NCBI RefSeq assembly: GCF_001908375.1
Contig: NZ_CP017244.1
Location: 1,178,001-1,242,000, forward strand
Source: Rhizobium etli 8C-3
GTDB taxonomy: Bacteria > Pseudomonadota > Alphaproteobacteria > Rhizobiales > Rhizobiaceae
Length of the DNA stretch: 64,000 nt
Reading direction: 5' to 3'
Made by a program: the position numbers and the translations under genes
The notes under the pieces: generated by a model
What the model was told of the DNA's origin: nothing
Database searches by the model: none
Seen by the model: only the letters and a program-made list of their open reading frames with translations
Part shown: piece after piece, positions 44,792 to 54,214 of the stretch
Layout: each line of letters opens with the position of its first letter
Position numbering within the stretch: position 1 is the first letter of the stretch

Positions 44792-45775
44792 TTAGGCAAT
44801 TCTGGCGGATGCGAGCAAGCGATCGTAGCCTTTCTGTAGGAAGTACGCCGCGATAGCGGTTGTCGGTACTCCAAGCGCGACAATCAAGATCAAGGGATCA
44901 AGCCCGATTGCAGCCGATAGTGCTTCCAGCATCCTGTATACGGGCCGGTGCAGAAGATAGGCGAAGAAGCTGGCATAGGCGGCTCGCTCGATCCACATCG
45001 TCGCCGTATCCGATAGGTCGTCAAGCCGCCCCGAGGTTAAGCAAAACACGCAGAGCGAGGCGAGCACAGCCCAAGGCAGAAGGATAATATCTGTTCCATC
45101 GGTCGGCGCAGGAAGCGTGGCGACACAAGCGACTGCGGCGACGAACACTACCGGCCAGACCATCTTTGGCGGAGCTGATCCAGACAAAACGATCCCGGCC
45201 ACGAAGCAGGGGAAGTAGATCACCAGCCGATTGTCCAGACGTTCCCAAAACCAGTCGGCGGCCAGCAATCCCAGTAAGATTGTGGCCGATATAATCAACA
45301 ACAACGTCAGCGACCTGCGTTTGATCCAGAGCAGCGCTGGCGTACAAAGGTAAAAGAGCATAATCATATTGATGAACCACAGCGTAACCGCTGCCGGCTC
45401 ATCCAGCATTGCCACCAGGAAGACGCCTTTGATCAGCGAAAGATGATCTCCAATATTCATGATGATGAATAGCAAGCTGGCACCAACGAATGGTACGTAG
45501 ATCCTCCAAAAGCGTCGCCTATAAAAGTCGAAGAAACTACGGCCGCGGCCTCCTTGCAGGTAGCCAGACAGAAGCACAAAAAGTCCCAAGGCGGCGACCG
45601 TCGCCATCAGGGTCACAGCGTTCTTGCCGACTTCCCTGATCGGTGAATATCCAATGGGGTGCCAGAAGCCAACGATCCAAAGGACGCTTACGGCCCTTAA
45701 AAAGTCAACTGTAGTGTTCCGCGCTGGTATTGCTGCAACTCGCCCCAGGTCTTTCAGATTGCCGTGTTGCATCAT
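44792..45775 (-). CDS. Acyltransferase family 3 membrane protein
   Basis: The 327-residue polytopic protein has the family-3 signature near its N-terminus (TVDFLRAVSVLWIVGFWH, with the key arginine and histidine) and about ten hydrophobic helices. A second motif, FYRRRFWRIYVPF, is the basic loop found in O-acetyltransferases such as OafA/ExoZ. It likely O-acylates (acetyl or succinyl) a sugar of the repeat unit at the inner membrane. Confidence 0.9.
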   Translation of the reverse strand: MMQHGNLKDLGRVAAIPARNTTVDFLRAVSVLWIVGFWHPIGYSPIREVGKNAVTLMATVAALGLFVLLSGYLQGGRGRSFFDFYRRRFWRIYVPFVGASLLFIIMNIGDHLSLIKGVFLVAMLDEPAAVTLWFINMIMLFYLCTPALLWIKRRSLTLLLIISATILLGLLAADWFWERLDNRLVIYFPCFVAGIVLSGSAPPKMVWPVVFVAAVACVATLPAPTDGTDIILLPWAVLASLCVFCLTSGRLDDLSDTATMWIERAAYASFFAYLLHRPVYRMLEALSAAIGLDPLILIVALGVPTTAIAAYFLQKGYDRLLASARIA

Positions 45776-45796
45776 CCAAATAATCCCCGGCGCATG

Positions 45797-46129
45797 TTAG
45801 AAATTCATCGGCGTCGCAGCCCATTGTGTCAAGGTGGCCGAGTTATTATTCCCGTTGATGCGGTTTTGATGATCACCATGATGAAACGACCTGAGAATAC
45901 CGCCTGGCCCCAAAGGACCCGCGATGGCGCAGGATAACGAAGCGCACGAGCTAGAGCACGGCTTGGAATGTATGGCGCAAACGGCACAGCTTTCGTCAGC
46001 AGGCCTCTTCAATGGAGGATGATAACTGACCTCTAGCCGTTGCTTCAGCTGCGGGCTCGTGGCCGCAAACGATCCAAGCATGGGCGCAAACAGGTCGTCG
46101 GAAAAATGACCGCAAAGGAAATACTTCAA
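45797..46129 (-). CDS. Small cysteine-rich hypothetical protein (uncertain)
   Basis: A 110-residue minus-strand frame begins with a TTG (AAGTGGG a few bases upstream). It contains nine cysteines (e.g. SCAVCAIHSKPCSSSCASLSC) and a sequence with normal-looking codon usage. It fills an otherwise empty 485-bp gap between the acyltransferase and methyltransferase. I recognise no family. The non-ATG start and lack of known motifs make it a weak call; it could be a real small protein or an accidental frame. Confidence 0.3.
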   Translation of the reverse strand: MKYFLCGHFSDDLFAPMLGSFAATSPQLKQRLEVSYHPPLKRPADESCAVCAIHSKPCSSSCASLSCAIAGPLGPGGILRSFHHGDHQNRINGNNNSATLTQWAATPMNF

Positions 46130-46260
46130 TCAGCCCACTTGAATATTAGCATTCTATAAATAAGATGGTTATCACACTCTTGGGAGCGTTTGTCTGCAGC
46201 GGCCTGCCATCTGCTGAATGTAATCACATTCGCCAGCACGCTCGCCTCAAATAGGAGCAG

Positions 46261-47064
46261 ATGATGAAGGCTGCGTTTCAGTCTGTTGCCGGTTATGCTT
46301 TGCGGCCATCATTGTGGCCGACCATCCCATCACTGGTTTCCCGTACACTGTTTCCTGCCGAAGGTGAGGCAACCGGTCCCATTGCAAAGGCTCGTTGCGC
46401 AAGAGAGGCGATCGAATGTGATCGCCTTCCTTCGGTCATGTCCGGATTTGTTTGGACCCCGTTCGAGGACGCGGAGCCTGAACTAGCACGCCTAGTAGGC
46501 AAGGCCCGAACTGTCGCCCCTCAATACATTGGGGGCGGAGCCGATATGTCCTTCCTTTATAGCATGGCGCAATCGTTGAAGGCCAAGCATGTTGTTGAAA
46601 CGGGAGTCGCTCTGGGTGATTCCAGTCTCGCAATTCTTGCGAGCGTTTCCAAGCGAAGCGGGGGAAAGCTCGTCAGTGTTGATCGACCCTACCTGCGCTT
46701 AGGGAGCGAAAAGCATGTTGGGGCAGCGGTCCCCTTACACCTTCGCAGTTGTTGGGAGCTCATCCGAGAAGCCGACCGCAGCGGGATAGGCAAGGCGCTG
46801 GGGCGCTTACATCCGTTGGATATGTGTCACTACGATAGCGATAAGAGCTATTCAGGAAGAATGTTTGGCTATAGCCGCCTTTGGCAGGCGCTGCGATCTG
46901 GTGGTGTATTTATCTCCGATGACATTCAGGACAATCTCGCTTTCTTTCATTTCTCAGAAACTGTTCAGCACAAATACTCCGTTGTAAAAAGCAGGAACAA
47001 GTATATTGGCTTCATGGTAAAAACATCCCCTGAGAGGTCAGGTATTGACGACACCTCGGGATAA
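46261..47064 (+). CDS. Class I SAM-dependent methyltransferase
   Basis: The 267-residue protein has motif I VVETGVALGDSSLAILA and motif II GGKLVSVDRP of SAM methyltransferases. A later segment, CHYDSDKSYSGRMFGYSRLW, is typical of the Methyltransf_24 group found in polysaccharide and secondary-metabolite loci. GGAG precedes the ATG. It probably O-methylates a sugar. No membrane segment is predicted. Confidence 0.87.
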   Translation: MMKAAFQSVAGYALRPSLWPTIPSLVSRTLFPAEGEATGPIAKARCAREAIECDRLPSVMSGFVWTPFEDAEPELARLVGKARTVAPQYIGGGADMSFLYSMAQSLKAKHVVETGVALGDSSLAILASVSKRSGGKLVSVDRPYLRLGSEKHVGAAVPLHLRSCWELIREADRSGIGKALGRLHPLDMCHYDSDKSYSGRMFGYSRLWQALRSGGVFISDDIQDNLAFFHFSETVQHKYSVVKSRNKYIGFMVKTSPERSGIDDTSG

Positions 47065-47139
47065 AAAGAACACTCAGCGTTCCTGAAAGCATAATAGACG
47101 CTTGCGGCAGGTTGACGGACGTCGATCTTCAAACGAGCT

Positions 47140-47757
47140 CTACTGTGAACCCTTACGAGGCCGGTCGCGACTCCTCGCAGCAGAAACGGCCGCAGCAAGG
47201 CGTTTCTCGTTCCGTCTCTCACCGAAAATCATGACCAAAACGGTCTTAGCGATTATCTCGGCATCCATCAGACATGTGCGGTTTTCGATATACCAGATAT
47301 CCAGATCAACCTTTTCATCGTCGGTAAGCTTGGTGTTCCCGTTGATCTGCGCCCACCCGGTCAATCCCGGCCTCACCGAACAGCGCAAGATCCCGCGCTC
47401 GCCAAGGGCATGTATTTTTTTCAAGAGTATCGGCCTTGGTCCTATGACGCTCATGTCGCCAATGACGATACTCCACAATTCGGGCAGCTCATCCAGTCGG
47501 GAACGTCGCAACAGCGCGCCGAATTTCCCGGTGCGTTCGTCATCGCTCAAGAGCTTTCCGTGAGGATCCACATCGCTGGTCATTGACCGGAACTTCTTCA
47601 TCATGAATGGTCGACGCTCTTTGCCAGCTCTCTCCTGGCTGAACATGACAGGGGAACCAAGAACGATCCTTACAGTAACAGCCAGGATGATAAACACTGG
47701 CAGTGCCAATAGTCCTGCGGCAATGGAAAACAGGACATCGAACAGCCGTTTCAACAT
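47140..47757 (-). CDS. Undecaprenyl-phosphate sugar phosphotransferase (short PglC/WcaJ-type)
   Basis: This 205-residue monotopic phosphoglycosyl transferase starts with the KRLFDVLFS-type reentrant helix. It has the catalytic DE pair in SRLDELPELWSIVIGDMSVI, GPRP, and RPGLTGWAQINGN. It lacks the extra N-terminal membrane block of long WcaJ-type enzymes, which favours an amino-sugar 1-phosphate donor as in PglC (inference). It starts repeat-unit synthesis. GAGG lies 9 nt before the ATG; the longer frame overlaps the neighbouring gene. Confidence 0.93.
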   Translation of the reverse strand: MLKRLFDVLFSIAAGLLALPVFIILAVTVRIVLGSPVMFSQERAGKERRPFMMKKFRSMTSDVDPHGKLLSDDERTGKFGALLRRSRLDELPELWSIVIGDMSVIGPRPILLKKIHALGERGILRCSVRPGLTGWAQINGNTKLTDDEKVDLDIWYIENRTCLMDAEIIAKTVLVMIFGERRNEKRLAAAVSAARSRDRPRKGSQ

Positions 47758-47825
47758 CGCCAGCAACCTCGAACGGTCGAAACCGTAGCACACAAAGAAC
47801 GAACAATGCGCATCAGCCCGCAATC

Positions 47826-48959
47826 TCAAAGAGTGATGTGATCTTTTCCTTCGACTGCAGCCTTGAATTGTTTCAAGAAACAATCGTATTTCCGCACTAT
47901 TGTGCCCAGGTCGTACTCTTCCTCGATACGCCGTCGTGCCGCCGCCGCATATTCGGCATATCGATCCGTTCCGCTGTCAAGAAGAGTTCGAAGCGCTGCG
48001 GCCAGCGCCTCCGGATTTTGGGAGGGGACTGCAAGGCCGCCGTCGCCGATGATGCTTGCAGCGTCACCCACGTCAGTCGTAACAACCGGTAGCCCATAGC
48101 TCATCGCCTCCGCCAAGACGTTGGGAAAACCTTCTGTTCTCGAAGAGAGAGCGAGAATGTCGATCGATCGATAGAAATCAGCCATGTCATCGACTTCGCC
48201 CAGGAGTTGGACATTTTCCGGCGCCAGACCTGCGGACAAGATCATCTGTGGGACGGCTGGATTGCTCCAGGACAGACCACGTCCCGCAGCCACGAAAGTC
48301 AGCCCTTGATGGGTTTGAAGAAGGCGCGCCGCCGCCTTGAAAAAAGTGGGATAATCCTTCTGTGGATGGAAACGCGCTGCAATGCCGATCCGATTTACCG
48401 ATCGAGGCTGAGGGGTCACGGATTGCGGCAGCTCAAAGCCGTTCGGTATGACGACGGCATTGTGCGTTCGATAACCAGCCGCCGCATGCATCTCGAGCGC
48501 CCTGGCTGAATTGAAGATAAAGCCCTTCGGATGCCACGATAGCCACTTGGCCGCAATCACAGCGGCGCGCGAACTCCGGGTCAAAGATGTCCGATCATCC
48601 AACGACTGGCGGATGTTCCAGATCACTGCGGTGCTCCTGTGTGCCAGCAGGACCGCGATCGTGCCGACGATCATCGCATGATACATCCAGCACACAATGA
48701 CGGGTGGTCTCTCGTGCCTGATTAACCTGGCAAGCTTCGGCAAGGCGCGTGCGAGAGACCTCAACTTCGTGGCTTCGAGCGATACGTACTCGACACTGGG
48801 ATTGCTCGAAATATTAAGATTTCGCTCCGAGATCCCCATGAGCGAAACGACCAATATGCGCTGGTCGACCGAGGCATGTAGCAGCCGTGCCAGCATCGTC
48901 TCAGCGCCGGCATGCGCTGTGAAATTGGTAATGATATGCATGACATCTGCCTTGGCCAT
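47826..48959 (-). CDS. Glycosyltransferase family 4
   Basis: The 377-residue GT-B enzyme has an N-terminal MHIITNFTAHAGAETMLARLL segment (quoted in part), the donor-site region IGIAARFHPQKDYPTFF and the EX7E motif EGFPNVLAEAMSYGLPVV. GAGGGG with 5-nt spacing supports ATG at 48959. It lies 68 bp upstream of the initiating transferase and so is likely cotranscribed. It adds an early sugar to the repeat unit. Confidence 0.92.
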   Translation of the reverse strand: MAKADVMHIITNFTAHAGAETMLARLLHASVDQRILVVSLMGISERNLNISSNPSVEYVSLEATKLRSLARALPKLARLIRHERPPVIVCWMYHAMIVGTIAVLLAHRSTAVIWNIRQSLDDRTSLTRSSRAAVIAAKWLSWHPKGFIFNSARALEMHAAAGYRTHNAVVIPNGFELPQSVTPQPRSVNRIGIAARFHPQKDYPTFFKAAARLLQTHQGLTFVAAGRGLSWSNPAVPQMILSAGLAPENVQLLGEVDDMADFYRSIDILALSSRTEGFPNVLAEAMSYGLPVVTTDVGDAASIIGDGGLAVPSQNPEALAAALRTLLDSGTDRYAEYAAAARRRIEEEYDLGTIVRKYDCFLKQFKAAVEGKDHITL

Positions 48960-49115
48960 AGTGCCCCTCAGCGCGTGGCAAGACGACAGAGCCCGCAAGT
49001 CCTCTGGACAGGAATTGTGCGCTCGTGTTTTTATAGCTTCTAAAGAGCCTTCCGTGAAGGCAAGCCTTGCTTGATACAACAATCGCTCGGCATAACTCGC
49101 TGTCGTGGCCCCAGA

Positions 49116-50042
49116 ATGCGGATCGTTCTCGTCGGAGCAGTGGAAGGTTCAAAAGTCGCCCTTGAAGCGCTCGCTTCCTCTGGGCGGCCGCCATCCCTTG
49201 TCGTAACCCTGCCGCCAACCGCTGCTGATCGTCACTCGGATTTTGCCGATCTCGGTTCAATGGGTCGCGAGATCGGCATTTCCTTTTTTCATACGACGAA
49301 TGTGAACTCTGCCGAGACCCTTGCGAAGGTTTCCAGTATCGGTCCGGATGTGATCCTTGTCGTCGGGTGGTCCCAAATATGCGGGCGCACGTTACGCGAG
49401 CTTGCAAGCAACGGGGCGATTGGCTTTCATCCCGCCGCCCTTCCCCGACTAAGGGGTCGGGGCGTCATACCCTGGACCATTCTTCGCTCCGAACAGACGA
49501 CGGGATCGACACTTTTCTGGCTTGATGACGGTGTGGATTGCGGACCGATCCTGCTTCAGCGCGTCTTTGACGTAGCTGAAAATGAGACGGCCCGCAGCCT
49601 CTACGATAAGCACCTGCTGAATATTCGAGAAATGGTCCCCCAGGCCATCAGGATGGTTGAAACCGGCAGCGCGCCCAGGATCCCCCAAGACGAGGAGAAG
49701 GCCTCCTATTGCGCGAGGCGCCGGCCTGAAGACGGCTTGATTGACTGGCGCCTGCCGGCCGCAGACATTACGCGCTTCATCCGTGCGGTCGGAGACCCCT
49801 ACCCCGGCGCTTTTACCCATTCTGGAAGCGAAAGGATATATATCGATGCAGCTGATCTATTCCCCAATCCGGATCGCTACATCGGCCTTCCCGGACAAAT
49901 TCAAACCGTCGGCGCCAGCGGTTTTCTGGTCATGTGTGGCGACGGCAATTGCGTTGATGTCAGCGCTTGGCGCCCCGAAACATCGCGGCTGCGGATGCAC
50001 GACCACTTGCGGTCCGGGTCCTCGCTCCAGGCTTGGCCGTAA
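49116..50042 (+). CDS. Formyltransferase family protein (Fmt-like, probable amino-sugar N-formyltransferase)
   Basis: The 308-residue protein has a formyl-transferase domain: IVLVGAVEGSKVALEAL, the active-site histidine segment IGFHPAALPRLRGRGVIPW, and the catalytic aspartate in WLDDGVDCGPILLQ. A C-terminal Fmt_C-like domain begins near GLIDWRLPAADITRFIRAV. The usual NxH asparagine is glycine, as in some sugar formyltransferases. Beside a dehydratase and a DegT aminotransferase it most likely N-formylates a 4-amino sugar nucleotide using N10-formyl-THF. It is not the housekeeping tRNA enzyme. Confidence 0.87.
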   Translation: MRIVLVGAVEGSKVALEALASSGRPPSLVVTLPPTAADRHSDFADLGSMGREIGISFFHTTNVNSAETLAKVSSIGPDVILVVGWSQICGRTLRELASNGAIGFHPAALPRLRGRGVIPWTILRSEQTTGSTLFWLDDGVDCGPILLQRVFDVAENETARSLYDKHLLNIREMVPQAIRMVETGSAPRIPQDEEKASYCARRRPEDGLIDWRLPAADITRFIRAVGDPYPGAFTHSGSERIYIDAADLFPNPDRYIGLPGQIQTVGASGFLVMCGDGNCVDVSAWRPETSRLRMHDHLRSGSSLQAWP

Positions 50043-50101
50043 TAGGCATCAATGCGTCTGGAAAAGACTTCGCAGCTTCGCACTCCTAGAGGAAAGCGGC
50101 A

Positions 50102-51082
50102 ATGACGTCAGAAGCGGTCAAGATCCTGATTTCGTCCGCCGGCCGACGGGTCGCGCTCATCAACTGCTTTCGCAGGGCGGCGAAGGAGGTCGGCATATCG
50201 CTGACGGTTATTGCATGTGATCTGGATCCAGGAATGAGCCCTGCCTGCCGATCCGCGGATGCAAGCTACGCTGTCCCGGCCTGTGACGATCCCGACTTCG
50301 TTTGGGCGTTGCAGGAAATTGCATTGCGTGAAAAAATAGATCTGATCGTTCCAACGATCGATCCCGAACTCCCGGCTCTCGCAAGGGCGATGGACGATTT
50401 TGAGGCAATCGGCTGTCGCGTGCATGTCAGCCAACCGGCGGTGATCGACATCGTTCGCGACAAGCTTGAAACGATGAATGTGCTTGGCGCGGCGGGAATC
50501 CCCGTCCCACGCACCATCGCACTTGAGGAGTTCGCCTCGACCAGCGAATGGTCCTGGCCGGTCTTCGTCAAGCCACGGTCTGGAAGCGCCAGCCGCGCGA
50601 TCAGCGTCGCCGGATCGCGAGACGAGCTGCCCTCCAAGATCAGCGAACCGATGATTGTGCAAGAAAACCTGACGGGCACTGAATACACGGTGAACGGCTT
50701 TGTAGACGCGCGCGGTAGACTACAGACAGCCATTACACATCGTCGCGTTCGTGTCAGGGCCGGCGAGGTCGAAAAAGGCATCACCGAGCGCCAGGCGCGA
50801 CATTCCCGCATCGCCCATGACATCGTCGGCGCGCTGCCGGGTCTTAGAGGTGCGTTCTGCTTTCAGATGATGGACGACGGCGTTGCCGGCCCCAAAGTGA
50901 TCGAGATCAACGCACGGTTCGGAGGTGGCTATCCTCTGGCTGATCATGCAGGCGCGCAATTTGCAAAATGGCTGCTCGAGGAAGTCTCAGGCTCACCTGC
51001 AAGCTGTCATGACAACTGGCGTTCTGGCGTACTGATGCTGCGCTACGACGAAGCGATCTTCGTGGACGGCGAAGATGAGTGA
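50102..51082 (+). CDS. ATP-grasp family ligase
   Basis: The 326-residue protein has an N-terminal pre-ATP-grasp domain (KILISSAGRRVALINCF). The ATP-grasp core has the P-loop lysines WPVFVKPRSGSASRAI, IVQENLTGTEYTVNGFVD and the metal motif KVIEINARFGGGYPLADHAG. It is CarB-like in length. These enzymes join a carboxylate to an amine or other nucleophile through an acylphosphate. Its coupling with the HAD gene (8-bp overlap) is a recurring polysaccharide-locus arrangement. The substrates are unknown. Confidence 0.9.
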   Translation: MTSEAVKILISSAGRRVALINCFRRAAKEVGISLTVIACDLDPGMSPACRSADASYAVPACDDPDFVWALQEIALREKIDLIVPTIDPELPALARAMDDFEAIGCRVHVSQPAVIDIVRDKLETMNVLGAAGIPVPRTIALEEFASTSEWSWPVFVKPRSGSASRAISVAGSRDELPSKISEPMIVQENLTGTEYTVNGFVDARGRLQTAITHRRVRVRAGEVEKGITERQARHSRIAHDIVGALPGLRGAFCFQMMDDGVAGPKVIEINARFGGGYPLADHAGAQFAKWLLEEVSGSPASCHDNWRSGVLMLRYDEAIFVDGEDE

Positions 51083-51800
51083 ATTACAAGGTGGCGTTCT
51101 AGTCTTCGATCTGGATGACACGCTCTATCTCGAAAGCGACTTTGCCAAGAGTGGTTTCGAGGCGGCATCCGCCTGGCTGGATCGAGAAATGGGTGTTGCG
51201 AATTTCGCTGCTCATTGCCAGGCAATCTTCGCCACCGGCAGGCGCTCACGCGTGTTCGATGAGGCGCTCGTTGCTGCAGGTTTGGCCGGCGAGAGGACGT
51301 TGACTGTAAAACTGATTGAAGTTTACCGGCAACATCATCCGCGCATACAGTTGGCGCCCGATGCGTTGGAGTATCTTTGCAATCCAGCCAGGACGGCACG
51401 CCTGGCCCTCATAACCGACGGCCATGCAGCAACACAAATGGCAAAGGTCAAGGCGCTGGGTCTTGAGGCGATCTTTGACCGCATCGTTTATACCGATGTC
51501 TGGGGCTCCAAGTTCTGGAAACCGCATCCGAGGGCGTTCGAGGCTATCCAGGAATGGTCCGGAGTACCGTGCACGGAGCTCGTTTACATCGCTGACAATC
51601 CCGCCAAGGATTTCATCGCTCCGCGGCGTCTGGGATGGAGGACGATCCAGATTGCCCGGCTGGGCCGCATCCACATGGAAGACGCCAGCGAGCCTGACCA
51701 TAGAGCCGATGCGGTGATAACCAGTCTTGTTGATCTCGACGCGTGCCTCGCGACGCTCCGCGCTGGGCCACAGTTTACAATCCCGACCAATCCGGAGTGA
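51075..51800 (+). CDS. HAD-family hydrolase
   Basis: The 241-residue protein has HAD motif I VFDLDDTLYLESDF, motif II in ALITDGHAA, the motif III lysine in FWKPHPRAF and motif IV YIADNPAKDF. It overlaps the ATP-grasp gene by 8 bp, so they are translated together. It probably dephosphorylates a small intermediate or acts as a phosphatase partner of the ligase. Specificity is not readable. Confidence 0.92.
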   Translation: MSELQGGVLVFDLDDTLYLESDFAKSGFEAASAWLDREMGVANFAAHCQAIFATGRRSRVFDEALVAAGLAGERTLTVKLIEVYRQHHPRIQLAPDALEYLCNPARTARLALITDGHAATQMAKVKALGLEAIFDRIVYTDVWGSKFWKPHPRAFEAIQEWSGVPCTELVYIADNPAKDFIAPRRLGWRTIQIARLGRIHMEDASEPDHRADAVITSLVDLDACLATLRAGPQFTIPTNPE

Positions 51801-53069
51801 CTAGGCTTGCGATCGCTTCACAAAGGCCTGCCCGAGAACGGCAGGAATGAGCAGCGGAACCGGCCAAAAACGTCCATACATATGAGTCATTGCGTTGCCC
51901 ATAGCCAAAAACGCCGCAACGGTCGCAAAAATACAGATGGCGAACGGAAAGCCGTCCTTGATGCGAGTAGCCGCAAGCGCCGGCCCCGAGAGGCTGATCA
52001 CCATGACGACAAAGCCAAGAGCCGCGATGAAGCCCCCCTCCGTCCAAAGGAGCAAGTAAATGTTGTGTACGGGTTTCTGTACGGCGCTGCTTACTCTGTA
52101 CTGATCCGCTCCAATCCCGAGCAAAAGCGTGGACCCCGCCTGACCGGCCGCCTCCTGTATGAGTTCAAAGCGACGACCAAACGTTCCCGCCTGGCTGATG
52201 TCTCCTGTATCGACAGCGGTAAGCACGCGCTTTTGGAAAACGTCCGGTAGATAATCACGCAACGGCGTAATCGCGATAAGTGGAACACAGAGGCAAAGAG
52301 CAGCGGCAGGCAAAACCGTCTTCCACGTAAGATTGAACAGGACAAAGATCGCAATGCCGATCCCGCAGCCGATGAGCCCGGTATTCGAGCCAGTCAGAAG
52401 AAGACCGTAGGACATGATCACAAAGGCACAAAGCGCGAGCAACCTGTTTAATTGTCTCAAGGAAACGAGCAGAAGCAGGACTTGAATTGCGAGCGCAATA
52501 ACGGCGGCGCACGCATTTTCTCTTTCCATCAAACCGCTGAAGCGTCCGCTCCCGGTGACGAACTGCGTATTTGTCTCTCCAATAACATGGATGAGAAAAA
52601 TGCCGTGTATACAAATTATCACTATCGAAAAAACATAAATCTTTGCCGCCGTTAAGAGCTCGTCATAGCTCCGTCCACCAAACAAAAGCAGCACGATAAA
52701 ATAGGCGTAGAAATACTGCAGGACGACCACGAGACCGCGTTCCGGCGCTGCGCTTACCGTGCTGCTGGCAGTCAATCCCAAAAGCAGCAGGGCAAGCCCG
52801 AAACACCAGACGGCCGTGCTCAGCTTGCCAATGACATTGACGACGACATTCGCGTTCGCAACAGCAAGAGAAAAGCAAAGAAGAAAAGACAGATCTGCGA
52901 GTGTGAAATAAATATAGTCACTTCTAAAATAATTCATCGAACAGAGAAATATAGCAGCAAAAAACGCATATAATTCCAAAGATCGCGAAATTGTCGCGAC
53001 CGCAGGTTGCTCATGCCTTTTCGCACGTTCATCGATTTTGGCATCCGATGCAACGTCATTTAAGCTCAT
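51801..53069 (-). CDS. O-antigen ligase/polymerase family protein (Wzy-like)
   Basis: The 422-residue membrane protein has about 11 helices and one large periplasmic loop containing the RFSGLMERENACAAV region and HNIYLLLWTEGG, the Wzy_C-type motif. GGAGGC supports ATG at 53069; the longer frame overlaps the divergent methyltransferase. It would polymerise flipped repeat units, completing the Wzx (26699), Wzy and ExoP set. It abuts the convergent HAD gene with no gap. Confidence 0.87.
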   Translation of the reverse strand: MSLNDVASDAKIDERAKRHEQPAVATISRSLELYAFFAAIFLCSMNYFRSDYIYFTLADLSFLLCFSLAVANANVVVNVIGKLSTAVWCFGLALLLLGLTASSTVSAAPERGLVVVLQYFYAYFIVLLLFGGRSYDELLTAAKIYVFSIVIICIHGIFLIHVIGETNTQFVTGSGRFSGLMERENACAAVIALAIQVLLLLVSLRQLNRLLALCAFVIMSYGLLLTGSNTGLIGCGIGIAIFVLFNLTWKTVLPAAALCLCVPLIAITPLRDYLPDVFQKRVLTAVDTGDISQAGTFGRRFELIQEAAGQAGSTLLLGIGADQYRVSSAVQKPVHNIYLLLWTEGGFIAALGFVVMVISLSGPALAATRIKDGFPFAICIFATVAAFLAMGNAMTHMYGRFWPVPLLIPAVLGQAFVKRSQA

Positions 53070-53175
53070 CGCCAACGCCTCCGTTGGTTTAGGGTATTCT
53101 AAAACGCAAAAAAGTGAAGTAACTTCAAAACGAGGAGAACTTGCCCTTAGATCATCTTCGGTCGGAGACCGTGCT

Positions 53176-53979
53176 ATGCCGCTGCGAAGTCTGGCAAGAT
53201 ACCGCCCACTGCGGCGCGTTGCACTCCATTTCCTTCGCAAGTGGGGAACGCGCGACATTGTCGTGCGCCATCATTGGTGGCGCGATGCGCCCCTGAGATT
53301 GAACCTTTACAAGCATCGGGGATACTGGTTCAAAGGCAAGCACCGCGAGAAGCATATCATGAAGACGCTCGCCGAGCTTGCAAGGCCGGGAGATACCGTT
53401 GTCGAGCTCGGCGGTCACATTGGTTATCTGTCGGTGCATTTAGCAAAGATTGTTGGCGATGACGGTACTGTTGTCGTTTTCGAACCTGGGCCCAACAATT
53501 TGCCGTATCTTCGAACCAACACAGAGCGCTTTGCGAACATTAAAATCGTTGAGGCTGCGTGTGGAGATCTCGATGGCCCCGTGGAGTTTTGGATAGAAGG
53601 GCTGTCGGGACAGAACAATTCGTTGGACAGAAACTATAAAAACTTTGAACAAAACCGCGAGAATGCGTTCAGCGATGCGCTCATGGAATCCATTACGGTC
53701 GAGATGATGCAGCTTGACACATACTTGGAAGAGACGGGCCTTCGTCCGGCGCTGCTGAAGATAGATGTGGAGGGAGCTGAACACCGTGTGCTTCTCGGTA
53801 GTTCACACTGTCTGGCAAATGTAAGGCCTCTCATAGTGGTGGAAGTTACCGAGGACTTTGACGAGGTAGCCAGAATATTTCGCGAAAACGACTACGCCAT
53901 ACATGATCGCAGCCGCCCCGAGTGGGTATGCATTCCGGCCGAACGCGTCGAAGCGTTTCAACAAATATCGACGCATTGA
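53176..53979 (+). CDS. FkbM-family methyltransferase
   Basis: The 267-residue protein has the FkbM motif I VVELGGHIGYLSVHLAKIVG, VVVFEPGPNNLPYL and the catalytic-region LKIDVEGAEHRVLLG. ATG at 53176 has GGAG 10 nt upstream and places the gene 106 bp from the divergent polymerase. FkbM proteins O-methylate sugars or similar hydroxyls. It is the second methyltransferase of the locus. Confidence 0.9.
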   Translation: MPLRSLARYRPLRRVALHFLRKWGTRDIVVRHHWWRDAPLRLNLYKHRGYWFKGKHREKHIMKTLAELARPGDTVVELGGHIGYLSVHLAKIVGDDGTVVVFEPGPNNLPYLRTNTERFANIKIVEAACGDLDGPVEFWIEGLSGQNNSLDRNYKNFEQNRENAFSDALMESITVEMMQLDTYLEETGLRPALLKIDVEGAEHRVLLGSSHCLANVRPLIVVEVTEDFDEVARIFRENDYAIHDRSRPEWVCIPAERVEAFQQISTH

Positions 53980-54214
53980 GCGCCCTCTCGTTCTCGTCAG
54001 CGCCGTCGTTGCGGGCTTGCAAACTCCGCCGCTTGGAAAAGCAAGCGGCCATAGCTCGACCACAGAATGGTGAGGACGTCTTTATTCGCGACTTCGCCAA
54101 ATCGGGCTCCACAAGCGAAGACGTTGGCACGGGCCCTGGCTTCAAGCAATACGGGCCATGCCGTTTTTAGGGGTGACAGACAGAGATTTGTCTGCAATGA
54201 AGACCGCGATGAGA
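53980..54214. other. Spacer between the polysaccharide locus and the thiamine riboswitch
   Basis: No supported gene or structure is visible in these 235 bp. It probably contains the promoter of the riboswitch transcript, though no consensus boxes stand out. Confidence 0.4.
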
